Shown here: positions 46,446 to 56,922 of the stretch, piece by piece
Numbering within the stretch: position 1 is the stretch's first letter
Layout: the number at the start of each line of letters is the position of its first letter
Source: Epinephelus fuscoguttatus
Lineage: Eukaryota; Chordata; Actinopteri; Perciformes; Serranidae
NCBI RefSeq assembly: GCF_011397635.1
Contig: NC_064761.1
Location: 35,366,143-35,430,142, forward strand
Direction of reading: 5' to 3'
Length of the DNA: 64,000 nucleotides
Made by a program: the position numbers and the translations under genes
The notes under the pieces: generated by a model
Told to the model about the DNA's origin: nothing
The model's database searches: none
Seen by the model: only the letters and a program-made list of their open reading frames with translations

Positions 46446-47277
46446 GTAAACCACCACCACAGCCACCAACACTGTGATAATGTAGGCTTGATACACAGCA
46501 TACTGGTGCGACGTCTACATCGCGTCATCTGCGGTCGGCGGCGCGTCTCACCAACTAGTTTCCACTGAGATCACCGTTACTTTACCTGCTGTAGACAAAC
46601 AGTCACTGTGAGCAGGCGCTAGTTTGTGTACATGAGCCTCAAAGCCGCGTTCAAGCCTTGAATCTATTCTAACGGAAGCTCCTAACCGGATGACTTAATG
46701 ATGCTTTGTGCTGATCTCAGGTTGAACCACAGCTCCTCTCTCTGTATTTGCACTTTTCCACAAGCTTCCGTTTCAACATAAAGTCTATAAAAGTGCGTCT
46801 CATTAATATCACACAAGATATGCTTTCTGCAATGCGGGTAGTTTTTTTCTTCCTCATGTCCTTAACGAGACAGGGGTTTTTGTGTGCCTGGGGCTGGGTG
46901 TGTTCCAAACATGTCTGTTTTTGGATATCTGGGATTCGGACAAATTTCCTGTCAGGAAGGGACAAGGATATGGCCTGGTCAGCTCAACTCAATGGCTGAC
47001 TCATCCAGGGGGAAGACAGGATTTTTCCTAATGCAAACTACAGACTTCACACACAGAACCCAGAGGCTATTTTTATTTCATGATTCCACCCTATTATTAA
47101 AAATTTTAAAGGGCTGGACACTTCTCACTTACCACCGTTGGTATCTTGCCATGTGAGTATATTTGATTTTGTAAGCATAACTTTTGTTCATACTCAAACC
47201 TTAAAGGGACACATTTCCACATGATTCACTTTACGCAAGAACACAACTGATGATGTCGTCCTGCGTCATACACTCGC

Positions 47278-47333
47278 TCTCTCTTCTCTTTGTACACCCA
47301 CGTTTGAACATGAGTGTACAAAGAGAAGAGAGA
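47278..47333. repeat. Perfect 20-bp hairpin
   Basis: Arms TCTCTCTTCTCTTTGTACAC (47278-47297) and its exact inverse (47314-47333), loop of 16 nt. Not linked to a recognised element. Confidence 0.9.
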
Positions 47334-47398
47334 ACTGCATACAGTGTGTTGGTGAAGATTCTCAGTCATCCAGGTCATGGTAATCTTAAGCCCCGTTT

Positions 47399-48273
47399 CC
47401 ACTGAGCAATACGGTTCAGTTCGGTACACTTTTTTCAGTTTCCACTGTGAAAAGTTGTGCATGGTACCACTGGAACCGTTCCGTACCGACCCCATTTTTG
47501 GCCCCCCCTCTGTTGGGGTACCTAATGCACAGATCTGGTACTAAAAGGTGGAACTGTGAACACTGCAGTCTACGGTCACTCTGCTCAGGGCTGAGTTGTG
47601 GCTGGTTTTGAGGCTCATGTAACCACTGTTCATACCGTGGAGAGTTTTATTAGACTGTTACTATAAAAATAAAGGATGTTTTGCTGCCTCACACAGCAGC
47701 TGGAGTCAGAGAAAAGAATAATTTAATCCACTGTGCCGACTTTTAAGGTGGAACGTTTACTTGTAATGTTACTCAATGCATGAACTGATGACGTGAATCA
47801 ATGAACACACCTTAAATTTCCATATGACAACTCTGACCATCACTTTAGTTTTAATATGATATGCACTTTTAGTAATGAGTGGATCTTCAAGTGTTCATAT
47901 ATATATTTTAATTTCAACCAGGACGGCACATATTCTTATCCTCACTCTGAGAAAAAAAAAGTGTAGCAGAACATCGTTCCTGTGGTCTACAGCAACACTA
48001 AACCCCTGAGCTTGCCTGAGAAGGACTAAATGCACAAACCCACTATTTTTGAATATCACATAAGAGAGAGAGAGACTCTCACTGCAGCCTGTTCTAATTT
48101 GTCCTGAAAATGTCACTGTGCAGCCTCGTTCTGTGGACGATAACGAGGTGCAGACTTCCATCTGTGTCACCGCTGACGGGGAAATACAGTGAGCGCTGGA
48201 CGGTACCATGTCTGAAGGGTTATTTTTGGTTCCGAAGGTACCATACCAAAAGTGGTTGGTGGAAACCGGACAT
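47399..48273. mobile_element. DNA transposon/MITE with (G)CCCCGTTTCCAC termini
   Basis: Left end agccccgtttccactgagca, right end (inverted) tgtccggtttccaccaacca, both followed by GGTACC/GGTTCGG-type subterminal motifs (ggtacactttt; ggtaccatacc). About 875 bp, no transposase recognised. Confidence 0.7.
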
Positions 48274-48293
48274 AAGTGCTACATCGTAGGTAA

Positions 48294-48538
48294 CTGGGCT
48301 CTCGTTTATAAACCTTGAGCACGTACAAAACGTGGCCTGAAAGAGGCGTACGCCACTTCCTCCAGCTGTGATCTATAAAAACAGACTTGATGGGAGAAAC
48401 TTTGACCCATGCTTACAAACATTTTGGAGACTGTATACTGGCGACGCAGATGGTGAAGTGGAAGTCTGATTGAATACATTTTTCCTTACATTCATTTTTG
48501 TTATGGATCCTACGCACTGTTTTATAAATGAGACCCCA
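48294..48538. mobile_element. Short MITE, CAGGGGTYTCATTTATAAA family, copy 2
   Basis: Ends tgggctctcgtttataaa and ttttataaatgagacccc; related to 39218-39422, with gcgtacgcc and ggatcctacgcactg inside. Opposite orientation to copy 1. Confidence 0.8.
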
Positions 48539-48629
48539 TTGAAGAAGCCTCTTGGATGAGAAGTGAAAGGTCTTCAAGAAACTCAAGCAAGTCCAGTTGC
48601 CTACGATATAGCACTAAAGATTGCGTTCA

Positions 48630-48840
48630 GTGTTGGAGGCGGGGCTTCAAAGCCAAGCGCTCCTCATGGGGCCGGGGTTCGAAAGACTTGGGCATGTAGG
48701 AGGAAAAGAAGGTCTAACAAAAGACACTATAGAACTACATTATGGGAAACGTAGGATCCAGTGTTTCTGGGACTTTAGAAGTCAGAATTTCTCTGCCTCT
48801 GCTGCTTCATTTTTGACCATTCTTTTGATTATGTGAGTCT
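48630..48840 (+). repeat. Dispersed repeat, copy B
   Basis: Same order of phrases as 21880-22135 (aggtctaacaaaagacacta, acattatgggaaacgtaggatcc, cctctgctgctt). Family unknown. Confidence 0.6.
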
Positions 48841-49609
48841 TGTGAGCTCACCATCTTTAGGAAGGTGCAATGTTTAATTGCCAGAGTATGTCTTTAATAC
48901 AGTAAATTAGTTTGTGGTGCGCCCATTATTGAAAAATGACATCTAAAAAAGTAATAACCATGATCAGTATCAACTGCCCTGCAGCTGGATAACCCGACAG
49001 AACACCAGTGGTGGAAGGAGTAATCAGATCTTTTATCAAAGTGAAAAGCTGTAATACCATGTACCATGTAATGTCCTGCTCTTAACAGTCCTTTTAGTCC
49101 AATCAAAATATACTCTGAGTATCAACAGTAAAACTATGCATATATATATAATTTGTAGACTGGGTTTATCGCCATTGTTAGGTTGCAGTTTGTGCTGCTC
49201 TCATCCCTTCCTGTCACTCCCTGAACAAAAATATACAAGTTTTTAACTAAAGTAGGTCATCAGTATGCAAGATAAGCAGTCTGTCATTCAGCAAGAAATC
49301 TGTGTGAGGACTCCAGAGCATTGACAGAAAATCAATTTTGTTTTGTGTGTAAAATCGTAATCTTCAAAGTAACTACAAATAATTTTAATGGACTGAGAAG
49401 CCCAATTTTACAATGTTGTGGAGCAGAAGTATAAAATAGTGAGCATAAAGCTCTCACAAAATTAATAAATAAAACATACATTATTATGTAGCAGATACCT
49501 AAAAACTTCAACAACTAGGAGGGGCGTGGACTCAACAACACGGAAGTTAACATGTGGGAAGGTGTAGGCAAAGAAAAGACTTTGTTATAGTTAAGAAAAG
49601 ATCATGTTT

Positions 49610-49610
<1 letters not shown>

Positions 49611-49652
<42 letters not shown>

Positions 49653-49668
49653 CCCTAACCCTAACATA
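49611..49668. repeat. (GATA)n microsatellite joined to two telomere-like repeats
   Basis: About ten gata units (49611-49651) are followed directly by aaccctaaccctaac, i.e. a little over two (CCCTAA) units. Too short to call a telomeric relic. Confidence 0.85.
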
Positions 49669-50619
49669 TTTATGGTTTGCATAAATGTACAATGCCAACA
49701 TTTATTTCTGGCTGAAATACAGAAGTGCAGCAAATTTGTACTTAAGTACAGTACTTTGTAAAAGTACTTCCTTAACGTACAGTTATGTAATTAACGTAAA
49801 GTTATGGAGGTTAGGTTTTGGAAAAGAAACATGGTGAGAACGTTGCTTAAAATGACTCAAAGTTTACATGCTACCCAACACACAATTCCAGTGCAAAGTC
49901 CCAGGCGAAAGTTTGTTTTTTGATGTTTCGTTCTGAACGTACCATTACGTAGTTTAAGATAAGTTAAGGAGGTTAGGTTTATGGAAAGAAATCTGGTGGG
50001 AATGTACCTTAAAATGACTCAACGTTCACAAACATCCGAACATGCAACTCCAGGGGAAAGTCCCTGGCACAATTTCGTTTTTTGACATTTCGTCCTTAAC
50101 GTACCATTACGTAATTAACGTTAAGTTATGGAGGTTAGATTTAGGAAAAGAAATATGGTTGGGACCTACCTCTCAGGACTGCTGCCTTGTTTACTGCCAT
50201 CAGCGTGTTGGTCAAGTTAGGGCAGCCTTTCAAAACACGTGGGATATGTACGAATTTTGGTGCATTGTTTTTCATAGGAAAACACCCGAAAAATTAACAC
50301 TTTTCATAGGGATTATTTATTTCTTTAAAAAGTTGTTTCAGTAAAAACTGTTCACAGTGATGTCTGAGGGCGCATTCACACCAGGATAGTCCGGGGGAAT
50401 CGGTTCGACTGGGTGGAGAATGCCGAAAAATTTCATACCTTCATTTGGTTCGGTTCACTTTCACACTGCACAGCGGACCAAACCGCCTGAACAACGTCAC
50501 ACAGTTACAACCGCTGCTCATCTGGGGGCAGTATTGCCCGAAACGACCTCTGAGCAGGAAGGAAAAAAAGCATGAGGAAGAAGAAAACCCGGCTCATCGA
50601 TTGGCCAGGACCGGCGGAA

Positions 50620-52240
50620 CAGCAATATTTGTTAACTTAGAAATATATTAAATAGTTAAATCTAAATATTAAATGTGGCACCTAAATGTTAAATGTTAAA
50701 TCTAAATATTAAATCTAAATCTAAATGCTAAATCTAAATCTAAATCTAAATGTTAAATCTAAATATTAAATCTAAATCTAAATGCTAAATCTAAATCTAA
50801 ATATTAAATCTAAATCTAAATCTAAATGTTAAATCTAAATGCTAAATATAAATATAAATATAAATGTTAAATCTAAATATTAAATCTAAATCTAAATCTA
50901 AATGTTAAATCTAAATGTTTTGGGTGAAACTAAATATTTAGTTAATATGCAAATTCACACTGCCGGTCACCGGAAGTACCAAAATAAAAGCTCGAGAGGG
51001 TCAGACTGTTTATAGAATCAAATAACGAATTAAAACCAACTTATCGGAAATGGACACTTGAACATACATTAGCGTGATAATAACTACCTAAAATAACAAG
51101 AAACGTGTTTGGAGAAATTTTATTTGATGTGTACTTTGAGCTGTTAGTGTCCCTTGGAGGAATCACCTTGTTGTTTACAAATACTTCGGGTAGAAGACCA
51201 GCGGAGTTTAGCAACATATATATATGCACATCTCACGTTTTTCACGTCACTGTATCACCGTTTAGACTAATCTGGTGTTTGTAAAGCCTATAAACACTAT
51301 GACTGAACAAACATTACTATCACGGTCTGAAATTAATAACATGGTTATCGTAGATTAGCGAGGCTAACTGTTAGCTGTTAGCCCCGTTAGCGGTGTCTGT
51401 AATGACTCACTAACTCTAAACGGTCCGTGAAGAAAATATTTTTTCCAGCGGATGTCTTAGTTACAACATGATTGAGCTAACTGGAGTAGTTTAATGCCGT
51501 ATCCGACAACGGGAGGCATTTAACAGATGACGTCCTGATAGCTTTGCTGCTGCTGCGGCCACTGATGCTTTCTAGACATCGTGATTTCCCAAAACTGAAT
51601 AAATACCACACATCGCAACACAAAACTGCTTTGCTAGCTCAATCATGTTGTAACTAAGACATCCGCTGGTAAAAAATATTTTTTCACGGACCGTTTAAGA
51701 GTTAATGAGTCATTACAGACACTGCTCACGGTGCTAAGAACTGATGGTTGTTAGCTTAGCTTAGGTTGTTAATCCCTCCGAAGGACACTAACAACTCAAA
51801 GTACCGTCAAATAAAATTTCTCCAAACACGTTTCTTGTTATTTTAGGTAGTTATTATCACGCTAATGTATGTTCAAGTGTCCATTTCCCCCGATAAGTTG
51901 GTTTTAATTCATTATTTGATTCTATAAACAGTCTGACCATCTCGAGCTTTTATTTTGGTACTTCCGGTGACCGGCAGTGTGAATTTGCATATTAGCTAAA
52001 TATTTAGTTTCACCCAAAACATTTAGATTTAACATTTAGATTTAGATTTAGATTTAGATTTAATATTTAGATTTAACATTTATATTTATATTTATATTTA
52101 TATTTATATTTAGCATTTAGATTTAACATTTAGATTTAGATTTAGATTTAATATTTAGATTTAACATTTAACATTTAGGTGCCACATTTAATATTTAGAT
52201 TTAACTATTTAATATATTTCTAAGTTAACAAATATTGCTG
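50620..52240. repeat. 1.6-kb inverted repeat (foldback element)
   Basis: Arms 50620-51479 and 51635-52240 around a roughly 155-bp loop. Both outer ends are cagcaatatttgttaactta and its inverse. Each arm has an outer AAATCT/AAATAT hexamer array (50660-50935; 52020-52210), then gccggtcaccggaagtacc, ccaacttatcgg, taataactacctaaaataac and, near the loop, cggtccgtgaa, ccagcggatgtcttagttac. The left arm is about 250 nt longer, partly from hexamer expansion. Confidence 0.93.
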
Positions 52241-52344
52241 TAAATGTGGTAAAAGGTGACATTAAAAAAATCACAATACTTTTTTAAACATTGTTTGAAG
52301 CTAAATGTGGCAAAATGTTGATGTTATTTTCAGCGTGAGACACT

Positions 52345-52480
52345 TTACAAACGGCACCCCATAGGTACCTGCAAGCAACTGCGATATATAGTCCTCTGAC
52401 CATATATCAATAAGCTCCTGCACTTCCTCACTACTCCACGTCTGCCCACGAGACATTTTCCAACTTTTTCGTTTTTGTTG
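52345..52480 (-). pseudogene. Myb/SANT-like protein fragment of the Harbinger-like element
   Basis: Minus-strand frame with MSRGQTWSSEEVQELIDIWS and EDYISQLLAGTYG, the first helices of a Myb/SANT-like DNA-binding domain as found in Harbinger second proteins. Sequence after LAGTYG is no longer recognisable, so it is truncated, perhaps by the inverted repeat that begins at 52240. Confidence 0.5.
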
Positions 52481-52769
52481 GCTTTGTTTTTTTCCACCCA
52501 AAATGCACTGCGCTCTACGTCCTCTCTTTGGTTCACTTCCTCTCTTTGGTTCCCTGGATAGTCCAGTTGCAAGTGAACCACACCAGGGTTCACTTGCAAG
52601 TGAACCGAGACCCCCAGCTTTCAAGCGGACCAGGGTTTGCTCATTTGGTCAGCACCAGAGTTTGAGTGAGCGTTCACACCACTCCAAACAAACCGAACTA
52701 TCTGTGGAAGCGGACCAGGGATCGTTTAAAGCGGACAAAACAGCGCCAGTGTGAACGCGTCCTGAGTTT

Positions 52770-54918
52770 CATTGTTCCAGGATACAGATGTTTCTGCTTT
52801 TTCAAAATTAAACAAACATGTACCAGTGTTAGCAACAAAATTCCAGCGAGATGGATTTCTCAAACCTTGGCATGGATAGATACAACTGGAGCTAAGTGAG
52901 AAAAATGTGTCTTGTAATTTGGCTGAACTGACCCTTTAAAGTCAACCATCCGTAGACAGTCTGGTGTAAACACCCCTGAGTGGCTCCTACCCGTCCTGCC
53001 TCCTGTCACAACACTGAGATGGAAGAATCAGTAAAGACATTTTGTGTGGAAAACTTAATTGAACTATCAAAAATATGATCTCTCTAAAAGGCCCCAGGCT
53101 TTTAGCAACCTATTCAATGATTCCTTACCGCTAAACTCATTAATAATGAACTTAAGTGTGAGTGTGGATGTATTCAGCTATTGACAGCACCTGTCTCTTT
53201 AGCACTGTGGCGTTGCAGATAATAAAACACTGTACATTATGGTCTGGCACCTTGTAAGTTATTCATTATACCTGCTCAAAATTCTGTACACACCCAAAAC
53301 ATGTTTCAATTTGGATGGTGTTTTAAATTCTTTGCATTTTTATTGCTGTTCCAGCCGATCCAATGGCTGTGATAGACTCATGCTAAATGTTTTCCACACT
53401 AAGATGTTTTACTACAAAAATCATTGGTGCTCCTGCAGAATTTTCATCAATGAGGCCTTTTAAGTTTGAATGACACTGCAGCCAACTCGCTGCCAGACTG
53501 ATATTGGAAATAGGACACTTGCAGCTGGAGTAAGCTCTTTACAGAAGGTGACCACGGAGAGTGTGAGCAGAAAGCTGCATCAGGGATACACCACCCGTCT
53601 TCATGCTACAGCTGTTACCAAGGACAGGTTTTAAAGTCTCTGAAGAGATTAATAGTTTGAAGACCGTGCTGTGTGTAAACAACGGAAGGGATGAGATCTG
53701 GTTGAATTCAGTTTTGTCAGTCGTCGTGTGGGAAGCCACTTCACAAACAAGCTGGCCTCTGAGACTGTGAAGTCAATGTCCAAACACAAGCTCTACAAAG
53801 TCAATAACTAATGAGTCATTAGTTATTCTTATGGGGGCGCTGACTTTTAAATAATTACATTTGTAATGTGCATTTGTGTAATGTTGGAGCTCCACTTCAG
53901 AGGGACTCAACAGTTTGAGGAAACATTTGTATTTGCTGGTCTCTGTTTTCTACTGAGCTAATGCCAAAGAGGACAAGGTGGGAAAATTGAAGGTTCATAG
54001 CCGCTCTGGAGACTGGCAAAGGAGGACTCGTTGGGTTTAGAGGTCCAGGATTAACGAGACTTAAGGCGAGGACATACTGTCTGCAGCGGATGTCTGTGGA
54101 CAGATGCGTAGACATGCACGCAGTTCCATCAATACTATAATTACAGTTTGGCATCAGCCCCTACGAACAGGAGGGCTGGGAGGTGAGCTAACCATCCTGC
54201 TGCTGCCAACATTGGATGAAATTTTGGTAAGCGATGCCACTGGTACTGGAGTGAATATCCAACTAAACACTGACTTTACGCTTGCTAGGCGTACAAAAAA
54301 TGGGCTGCACATGGACATCCACATATGGGTCTAAACGGACCGTGGAGGACAAATCTGCAGCTTCGCGAGTGTTCGTATGGCCAAAGTGATGTCACATCAT
54401 CAGACACGCCCCTTCCCATGCAGCTGGCTTTCACCGTCCGAGTACTGGACACAGCGTTGGAGGCGACGCCCTGTTCATTGCGATCAAAGTTGCTCAGTGG
54501 CACATGAAACCAAAAACATTTACTTGCAGCATATGAAATTACCCAGATGATCAGCACAGCTTTTCCAACATGTGGCCCAAAGACCAGGCACCTTAGAGAC
54601 TTGAGACGGCTACTTCTGGTTTAGCACTTTGCTAACTAGAAGGGTGATAATGATTTAATTTTGAGACTCATCTAGACTCTCCAAATGATACTGGACCAAA
54701 TAGATAAAATTCAAAAAGTGAAAGGAATCATTTTGCCGGGGGTTGTGATGCTCACAAAAATGTATCCTTTGATTTACAGACATCTCTTTCCCAGTGTAAG
54801 TCTACTGGAAAAAGTCTGTCTGGGCCCTATGGCATCTCGTGACGTGTCCATGTAAATGCACTATTTGGCCACTATGAAAATTGTCTTCAAAGCCTGACAC
54901 ACTTCCTGGTCCTGGTTT
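52770..54918. other. Spacer DNA, no gene recognised
   Basis: Short frames without domain features. One short palindrome around 53800-53825 (aataactaatgagtcattag). Nothing else identified. Confidence 0.6.
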
Positions 54919-56010
54919 GTGCACAGCCAACATTTTCTAACTATGTGGAAATGGCTGAGAGGAGAAAATAACAACCAGTATAAAAATGCCATTATTTTGA
55001 TACAGTTACACCTCCAAAACACCAACTCCAAATGTGGTGTTCCCCAGGGATCAATCCTCGGGCCATTGTTATTTCTTATTTATATCAATGATTTGTCCAA
55101 TGTATCAGATCAGCCATCCAAAATTTTATTTGCTGATGATACTAGTTTGTTTTATTCCCATAGAAATCCTAATGTAATTATGAAAGTTGTCAATGAAGAG
55201 TTAGACAAAATCTCCAAATGGTTCAAAATCAATAAATTATCACTAAACATTAAGAAAACAAATTTTATTCTGTTTAGTTACAATCACAAGAAGCTCACTG
55301 AGAATATAACAGTGTTGATTGATAATGTTTCAATAGCTAATGTTGAATCAACTAATTTTCTTGGTGTACTAATTGATAAAAACCTATCCTGGAAGCCTCA
55401 CTTTTCATTTATTTCATCTAAAATTGCAAAAAATATTGGAATAATTGGAAAAATTCGTTATCTTTTAAACACAAAAGTTTCCCTCAACCTTTATTATTCT
55501 ATGATTTATCCCTTTATCAGTTACTGCAACATTGCCTGGGCCAGTGCTCACCAGACAAAACTGCAACCAATTTGTAGGTTACAAAAACAAGCTATGAGAA
55601 TTATTGCCTTTTCAGCTCCAAGAAGTCATTCATTACCTTTGTTTCATAAATTTGGCATCCTCAATATTTATCAGATTAATAAACTCCAAATTACTCAATT
55701 TGTATATGGTTCTTTAAATAAAACACTTGCTGTGTGTGTGATATCATGCCTTTATGCACATGACAATGTTTAATTTAATGTTTATCTAGTGAAGTCCTCT
55801 TGTCAAGCTCCTTGAGGGTTTTTTGGACCTCCTTGCATGTTCCCCATTGTTCTTTTATTTATTTATTTATTTCCTAAAAAGATGTTCTTACATCACCGAC
55901 TGTAAATTGTTTTAATGGTAATTGTATTACTGATTGTCAATTTTTTTATGGTAATTATAATGATGACCTTTTTTTATATGTGCTAAATAAACAAATAAAC
56001 AAACACAAGT
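54919..56010 (+). pseudogene. LINE reverse-transcriptase 3' fragment
   Basis: Plus frame 54919-55773 (284 codons) carries the C-terminal part of a non-LTR reverse transcriptase: GVPQGSILGPLLFLIYINDL (RT motif 4), FADDTSLF (YADD-type catalytic motif) with the following SKWFKINKLSLN and NFLGVLIDKNLSW. The 5' part, including the endonuclease and RT motifs 1-3, is missing; roughly the first 25-30 codons may not be element-derived. After the stop, a 3' UTR ends in an aaataaacaaataaacaaac tail at about 56005. The clade is not certain (CR1/Jockey/Rex1-L2 group). 5'-truncated and inactive, although the surviving frame is open. Confidence 0.85.
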
Positions 56011-56400
56011 ACACAAATCAGCTTCACTATACCTCGCAGCATTCACAGACAAAGCACTTGTCTTTATCTGGACACATTTTCCCCACAAATATAACGTGCT
56101 AATGTTTCTAGTACAAGCCTATGGCATTTTACATTGTATAAATTAGCCTAGTGGCTAGCAGACTTTTCCCTTACTCATATGAAGCCAGGGACAACAGCAA
56201 CATTTAATAAAGGTAACGTTAAAAAATTCAGCTCTGTTACAACTCACAAGGTTCACCGACAAAACAACTGTCTTATGCTAAACACATTTTCCAAACAAAT
56301 ATAACATGCAAACATTATTAGCACAAACCTATTTTACATTGTATAAATTCCCCTAGCGACTAGCAGAGATTTCCTCTACTCATATGAAGCCAGGATAAAT
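56011..56400. repeat. Tandem repeat, unit about 180-190 bp (two units)
   Basis: Two units (56020-56205, 56225-56395) each with cattttccccacaaatataac, gcacaagcct, acattgtataaattagccta and ctactcatatgaagccagg. The LINE tail abuts or interrupts the first. The same unit appears three times at 63107-63680, on the other side of lrrc8c. Confidence 0.85.
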
Positions 56401-56922
56401 CATAGAGAAGAGTTAAAATGCTATTTTGTGGAGGCTTTATTGTCTTCACAATTTATTGTTTCTTATCTGTGACATTAAAGTAAATAAAAGCTTTGTTTCC
56501 ACTGAGGGAAATGGTTTCAGCTTACAGAAATAGACAGGAGGTCTGTGTTGCCGTGACGTGTAGTTACATTTCTGGGAAGGTGCACATCAGGCTGTAGCGT
56601 AAGGTATGTTGATGCAGAGACTACACCGTAGGTACGGCACCGATTTGACGCAGAAATATAAATCCCGCTTTAGGAGTGAGAGTGTGTTGAGTTGTTTCAC
56701 ATCACCCTGTCCTGCACTAGATGAAAACTTGTTATTACAGTTAATCTTGAGGGGGTCATTAGTAAAGACTGAACTCTGCTGTGAGTCGTTATAAACCGGA
56801 ATATCCTTTATACTGTGAATTAAATGATGTCATTGTTTTGCCCCTATGTTGCCAAACCATTTGTCCCATTGTACTGACTAAAAGCTATGTGGATATTTTT
56901 CCTCTCTTTTGTTAAAGGTATC

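Larger units (their letters stand above)
50365..52769 (-). mobile_element. PIF/Harbinger-like element, split by a large inverted repeat
   Basis: Ends: tgaGGGCGCATTCACACCAGG (50370 on) and (right, inverted) GGACGCGTTCACACTGGCG (52745-52765), with matching TGA outside each, possibly a 3-bp TNA duplication. On the minus strand 52480-52345 encodes SRGQTWSSEEVQELIDIWSE, which fits the start of a Myb/SANT-like domain (W..EE...L...W) of Harbinger accessory proteins. No DDE transposase. A 1.6-kb inverted repeat (50620-52240) separates the two ends. Confidence 0.65.

Noticed and set aside
49652..49668. Interstitial telomere repeat
   Set aside because: Only a little over two CCCTAA units beside a GATA microsatellite, too short to distinguish from chance.
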